Assembly: GCA_023428025.1 (NCBI GenBank) | Contig: JAEYZN010000021.1 | Location: 186,001-250,000 of the forward strand | Direction of reading: 5' to 3' | Length of the DNA: 64,000 nt | DNA from: Bacillota bacterium | GTDB taxonomy: Bacteria > Bacillota > Clostridia > Christensenellales > SZUA-584 | In this document: one piece after another, positions 61,395 to 64,000 of the stretch | Numbering within the stretch: the first letter of the stretch is position 1 | Layout of the letters: each line of letters starts with the position of its first letter | Notes under the pieces: generated by a model | What the model saw: only the letters and a program-made list of their open reading frames with translations | Databases searched by the model: none | What the model was told of the DNA's origin: nothing | Position numbers and translations under genes: made by a program

Positions 61395-61820
61395 ATGGCA
61401 AAGAAAATTACCGGTTACGTGAAGCTGCAGATCCCTGCAGGCAAGGCCACGCCGGCCCCGCCGGTTGGTCCGGCGCTGGGTCAGCACGGCGTCAACATCA
61501 TGGGCTTCTGCAAGGAGTTCAACGAGAAGACCGCCAAACAGGTGGGTTACGTGATCCCCGTCGTCATCACGGTGTATGCGGACAGATCGTTCACATTCAT
61601 TATGAAGACGCCCCCGGCTCCCGTCCTCATCAAAAAGGCGATCAACATCGAGAGCGGCAGCGGCGAGCCGAACAAGAAGAAGGTTGGCAAGATCACCAAA
61701 GCCCAGCTGAGGGAAATTGCGGAAACCAAGCAGCCCGATTTGAACGCAGCCAGCGTGGAAGCCGCGATGAGCATGATCGCCGGCACTGCGCGGAGCATGG
61801 GCGTCGAAGTTGTCGATTGA
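61395..61820 (+). CDS. rplK: 50S ribosomal protein L11
   Basis: A 141-residue L11. It opens KKITGYVKLQIPAGKATPAP, has PPVGPALGQHGVNIMGFCKE, and ends GTARSMGVEVVD. It binds the GTPase-associated rRNA with L10-L12. AAGGAGG precedes the ATG, and rplA follows after 52 bases that hold a second L1-site mimic. Confidence 0.99.
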   Translation: MAKKITGYVKLQIPAGKATPAPPVGPALGQHGVNIMGFCKEFNEKTAKQVGYVIPVVITVYADRSFTFIMKTPPAPVLIKKAINIESGSGEPNKKKVGKITKAQLREIAETKQPDLNAASVEAAMSMIAGTARSMGVEVVD

Positions 61821-61831
61821 CGCGTGAATAA

Positions 61832-61859
61832 GTGGGAGGCTGAAAAGCCGTACAACCAC
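61832..61859 (+). promoter_or_regulatory. Putative L1-binding site before rplA (23S rRNA mimic)
   Basis: GTGGGAGGCT, GAAA, AGCC and CCAC form a compact bulged hairpin (28 bases) that resembles the L1 site of 23S rRNA, ending just before AGGAGG of rplA. It is shorter than the site before rplK but uses the same flanks. Confidence 0.65.
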
Positions 61860-61872
61860 AAGGAGGATTAGC

Positions 61873-62565
61873 ATGAAAAGAGGAAAAAAATATCGCGAGA
61901 GCGTAAAATCTTACGATAAGACCTTGCAGTACGAACCAGCGGAAGCGCTGCAGCTCGCCATTGACACTGCGAAGGCCAACTTCGACGAGACCATCGAAGC
62001 GTCCATCCGTTTGGGTGTTGACCCGCGCCATGCCGACCAGCAGGTCAGAGGCGCTTTGGTCCTTCCCCACGGCACCGGCAAAACACAGCGCGTGCTCGTG
62101 TTTGCCAAGGGCGACAGCGCCAAGGAAGCCGAAGAGGCCGGCGCCGATTACGTTGGCGGCGACGAATTTGTCGAGAAGATCAAAAACGAAAACTGGTTTG
62201 AGTTTGACGTCTGCGTCGCCACGCCCGACATGATGGGCGTCGTCGGCAAGATCGGCCGCGTGCTGGGCCCCAAGGGCCTGATGCCGAACCCGAAGTCCGG
62301 CACCGTCACCAAGGACGTGGCGCGCGCCATCACGGACATCAAAGCCGGCAAGGTGGAATACCGCGTGGACAAAACGGCCATCGTGCACGTCGTCATCGGC
62401 AAAAAGAGCTTCGGCAAAGAGAAGCTGGGCGACAATCTGGGCGCGCTGATGGAAGCGCTGATCAAGGCCAAGCCGTCTGCCGCGAAGGGCACATACCTGA
62501 AGAGCGTCGTCGTTTCTTCCACCATGGGCCCCGGCGTCAAGATCAATCCGCTTCGGTTTATCTAA
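61873..62565 (+). CDS. rplA: 50S ribosomal protein L1
   Basis: A 230-residue L1: MKRGKKYRESVKSYDKTLQY, DETIEASIRLGVDPRHADQQ, RVLGPKGLMPNPKSGTVT and KGTYLKSVVVSSTMGPGVKI. It forms the mobile L1 stalk and also represses its own mRNA. AGGAGG precedes the ATG. A strong promoter for rplJ starts 5 bases after its stop. Confidence 0.99.
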   Translation: MKRGKKYRESVKSYDKTLQYEPAEALQLAIDTAKANFDETIEASIRLGVDPRHADQQVRGALVLPHGTGKTQRVLVFAKGDSAKEAEEAGADYVGGDEFVEKIKNENWFEFDVCVATPDMMGVVGKIGRVLGPKGLMPNPKSGTVTKDVARAITDIKAGKVEYRVDKTAIVHVVIGKKSFGKEKLGDNLGALMEALIKAKPSAAKGTYLKSVVVSSTMGPGVKINPLRFI

Positions 62566-62570
62566 AGCGG

Positions 62571-62599
62571 TTGACAAGTCACACCGTTGCTGGTAATAT
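62571..62599 (+). promoter_or_regulatory. Promoter of rplJ-rplL
   Basis: TTGACA (62571-62576), 17-base spacer, TAATAT (62594-62599): near-consensus sigma-A. It lets rplJL be expressed apart from rplKA. Confidence 0.9.
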
Positions 62600-62621
62600 A
62601 ATTTGGTAACTGAATAATCAA

Positions 62622-62684
62622 TGCCCTGCCGAAGACAACAGGTGCGCCCATGGCGCTTAAAGCAATGCCTGTCGAGGAGAGCCT
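62622..62684 (+). promoter_or_regulatory. Ribosomal protein L10 leader RNA
   Basis: The segment with CTGCCGAAGACAACAGGTG and CCTGTCGAGG matches the L10 leader, in which L10-(L12)4 binds a kink-turn-like motif that resembles its 23S site and limits rplJL expression. It lies 22 bases after the promoter and is followed by a terminator-like hairpin. Confidence 0.85.
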
Positions 62685-62695
62685 GACAAAGAGTG

Positions 62696-62739
62696 AAACC
62701 CTTTTTTGTGCAGCTTTCCCTGTGCAGAAAAGGGTTTTT
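62696..62739 (+). terminator. Attenuator of the rplJL leader
   Basis: AAACCCTTTT ... AAAAGGGTTTTT stem with an inner TGTGCAG/CTGTGCA pairing region and trailing T-run, between the L10 leader and rplJ. A second short palindrome (TTTCGGGGTCCCCGAAA) follows. It is placed to end transcription early when L10 is in excess. Confidence 0.75.
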
Positions 62740-62810
62740 GGTTTCGGGGTCCCCGAAAAGACGAAGGCTTTTTGGGGTGAGATTTGAATCGCAACAAGGA
62801 GGTGAAACAT

Positions 62811-63341
62811 TTGGGAGAAAAAGCTATAGAGGCAAAAAAACTAATCGTCCTTGAAATCAAGGAGAAGTTTGAGAAGGCTCAGGGCATCATCTTCTACGAT
62901 TACAGAGGCCTCAACGTTGAAGAGGTGACGGAATTGCGCAATCAGTTCCGCAAAGCCGGCGTTGAATACCATGTTATCAAGAACTCGATGCTCAAGCGCG
63001 CTGCCGACATGCTGGAGATCAAGGGTCTGGACGAGCATTTGGCTGGCCCCACCGCCGTGGCTTTCGGTTTCAGCGATCCTGTCGCTCCGGCCAAGGTGCT
63101 GACGGAGTTCGTCAAGAAGCTGAAGAACAGGACGGAGATCAAGTCCGGTCTTTTGAACGGCAAGGTCATCACCGTCGCCGGTATCCAGAGCCTGGCCGAC
63201 CTGCCGTCGAGAGAGCAGCTGCTGGCACAGCTCGCCGGCACACTGAACGCCCCGGTTTCCGGGTTTGCAAGAACGCTGTCCGGCATTATCAGCAAGCTGG
63301 GCTATGCGCTCAACGCAGTCAAAGAGCAAAAAGAGGCATAG
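62811..63341 (+). CDS. rplJ: 50S ribosomal protein L10
   Basis: A 176-residue L10. It has IIFYDYRGLNVEEVTELRNQ, then EYHVIKNSMLKRAA and a C-terminal helix that carries L12 dimers (ISKLGYALNAVKEQKEA). The start is TTG at 62811, with AAGGAGG 8 bases before it; the longer frame from 62784 runs through that site and is rejected. Confidence 0.97.
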   Translation: MGEKAIEAKKLIVLEIKEKFEKAQGIIFYDYRGLNVEEVTELRNQFRKAGVEYHVIKNSMLKRAADMLEIKGLDEHLAGPTAVAFGFSDPVAPAKVLTEFVKKLKNRTEIKSGLLNGKVITVAGIQSLADLPSREQLLAQLAGTLNAPVSGFARTLSGIISKLGYALNAVKEQKEA

Positions 63342-63401
63342 CCAAAAACGCTGTTGCCGAAACAAAAATTAAACGAATCAAATTTTTGGAGGATTATAAT
63401 C

Positions 63402-63779
63402 ATGAGCCATCAGGAAATATTGGAAGCCATTGAAAAAATGAGCGTACTTGAGCTGTCCGAACTCATTAAGGCGATCGAAGACAAATTTGGCGTGAGCGCT
63501 GCCGCTCCCGTGGCTGTGGCCGCTGCCGGACCCGCCGCCGCCGCCGCTGCTCCCGCCGAAGAAGAGAAGACCGAGTTCGACGTCGTTCTGAAGGATGTCG
63601 GCGCCGAGAAGATCAAGGTCATCAAGGTTGTCCGCGAGCTGACCGGCCTTGGCCTGAAGGAAGCCAAAGATGTGGTTGACGGCGCTCCCAGCACCATCAA
63701 GGAAGGCGTTCCGAAGGAAGAAGCCGAAGGCTTTGTCGCGAAGCTCAAAGAAGTCGGCGCTACGGCTGAAATCAAATAA
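63402..63779 (+). CDS. rplL: 50S ribosomal protein L7/L12
   Basis: A 125-residue L12. The N-terminal dimer domain is MSHQEILEAIEKMSVLELSE, an Ala-rich hinge follows (VAAAGPAAAAAAPAEEE), and the C-terminal factor-binding domain has KIKVIKVVRELTGLGLKEAK. GGAGG precedes the ATG. A terminator follows directly, where rpoB is usually found. Confidence 0.99.
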   Translation: MSHQEILEAIEKMSVLELSELIKAIEDKFGVSAAAPVAVAAAGPAAAAAAPAEEEKTEFDVVLKDVGAEKIKVIKVVRELTGLGLKEAKDVVDGAPSTIKEGVPKEEAEGFVAKLKEVGATAEIK

Positions 63780-63798
63780 GATAGCCAAAACTAATCGC

Positions 63799-63828
63799 AA
63801 AGGCCGACGGGTACCCGTCGGCCTTTTG
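63799..63828 (+). terminator. Terminator of rplJL
   Basis: AAGGCCGACGGG-TAC-CCGTCGGCCTT hairpin with T-run, 20 bases past the rplL stop. Confidence 0.93.
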
Positions 63829-63906
63829 TATGGACGACATTCTGGCGTCCTCTCCCCTGCCGTGCTATAATCTGTGACATAACACATATGAAAGAGGCGC
63901 TTATCC

Positions 63907-64000
63907 ATGAGAATAGCCTGCCATGCCGACTCTCCGTTCGGCACTCTGACCGCGCTGTATGAAGATGGTGTGATCCGTCGTGTGCTGTTCCCTGATGAAT
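63907..64000 (+). CDS. Start of a gene, probably methylated-DNA-protein cysteine methyltransferase
   Basis: Thirty-one codons are visible before the window ends. The sequence HADSPFGTLTALYEDGVIRR resembles the N-terminal domain of Ogt/MGMT proteins, which repair O6-alkylguanine. AGAGG lies before the ATG and TATAAT at 63866-63871 may be its -10. With the catalytic PCHR region beyond the window, the call is tentative. Confidence 0.45.
   Translation, partial: MRIACHADSPFGTLTALYEDGVIRRVLFPDE

Overview
The window looks like chromosomal core DNA of an anaerobic, endospore-forming Firmicute (class Clostridia), fairly GC-rich, with strong AGGAGG-type ribosome binding sites and frequent TTG starts. 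The support is: dipicolinate synthase (spoVFA/spoVFB), a TepA-SpoIIIE neighbourhood, a SleB-type hydrolase and DacF-like carboxypeptidases, HprK, a CIRCE-controlled groESL operon, zinc-type L33, a Crp/Fnr regulator paired with a ferredoxin-like protein, and no respiratory chain genes in view. I see no rRNA, tRNA, CRISPR array, insertion sequence or prophage.

Layout. 0-5 kb (minus): a sporulation block that reads, in transcription order, ylxY-like, M16 peptidase, dUTPase-like, spoVFA, spoVFB, tepA, spoIIIE/ftsK; this is the Bacillus order without asd-dapG-dapA. 5-11.5 kb: orphan sugar-binding lipoprotein, AhpD-like protein, sirtuin, DegV, and a DUF5058/membrane partner/M20 peptidase operon. 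11.7-13.8 kb: groESL with CIRCE. 14-19 kb (plus): dCMP deaminase and a gyrB-gyrA pair. 19-22 kb: two tandem DacF-type carboxypeptidases. 22-25 kb: a DeoR regulator with two zinc dehydrogenases. 25-29 kb (plus): HAD phosphatase, HprK, ROK kinase and a solute-binding protein. 29-32.8 kb: ACT protein, SleB-like hydrolase, flavodoxin/TetR pair, histidine phosphatase. 32.9-39.2 kb (minus): a complete F1Fo ATP synthase operon, except that no free delta subunit exists. 39-45.5 kb: acyltransferases, Fe-S protein/Crp pair, lone argJ, HD-GYP and XRE regulator. 45.7-54.8 kb: membrane proteins, a LysM protein, an ADH-ApgM-DUF362 group, a Gfo/Idh oxidoreductase and a zinc-ribbon membrane protein. 54.8-59.9 kb: DnaJ/DUF5685 pair, a polar amino acid ABC transporter and an IMPase-like protein. 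60-63.8 kb (plus): rpmG-secE-nusG-rplK-rplA-rplJ-rplL with RNA leaders, then the start of an Ogt-like gene.

The most striking observation is the ATP synthase. The atpH cistron is missing and the C-terminal (stator-binding) domain of the delta subunit is fused in frame to the N terminus of the alpha subunit, with no delta N-terminal domain anywhere in the operon. Because F1 holds three alpha subunits, this predicts three delta-type stator docking sites on one F1 head, instead of one. Other points worth a look are two mimics of the 23S rRNA L1-binding site in front of rplK and rplA, a Fnr-like inverted repeat placed at -41.5 of the Fe-S gene promoter, a putative sigma-K promoter for spoVF, a DUF5685 protein with prenyl-synthase-like aspartate motifs, and rplL followed by a terminator and not by rpoB.
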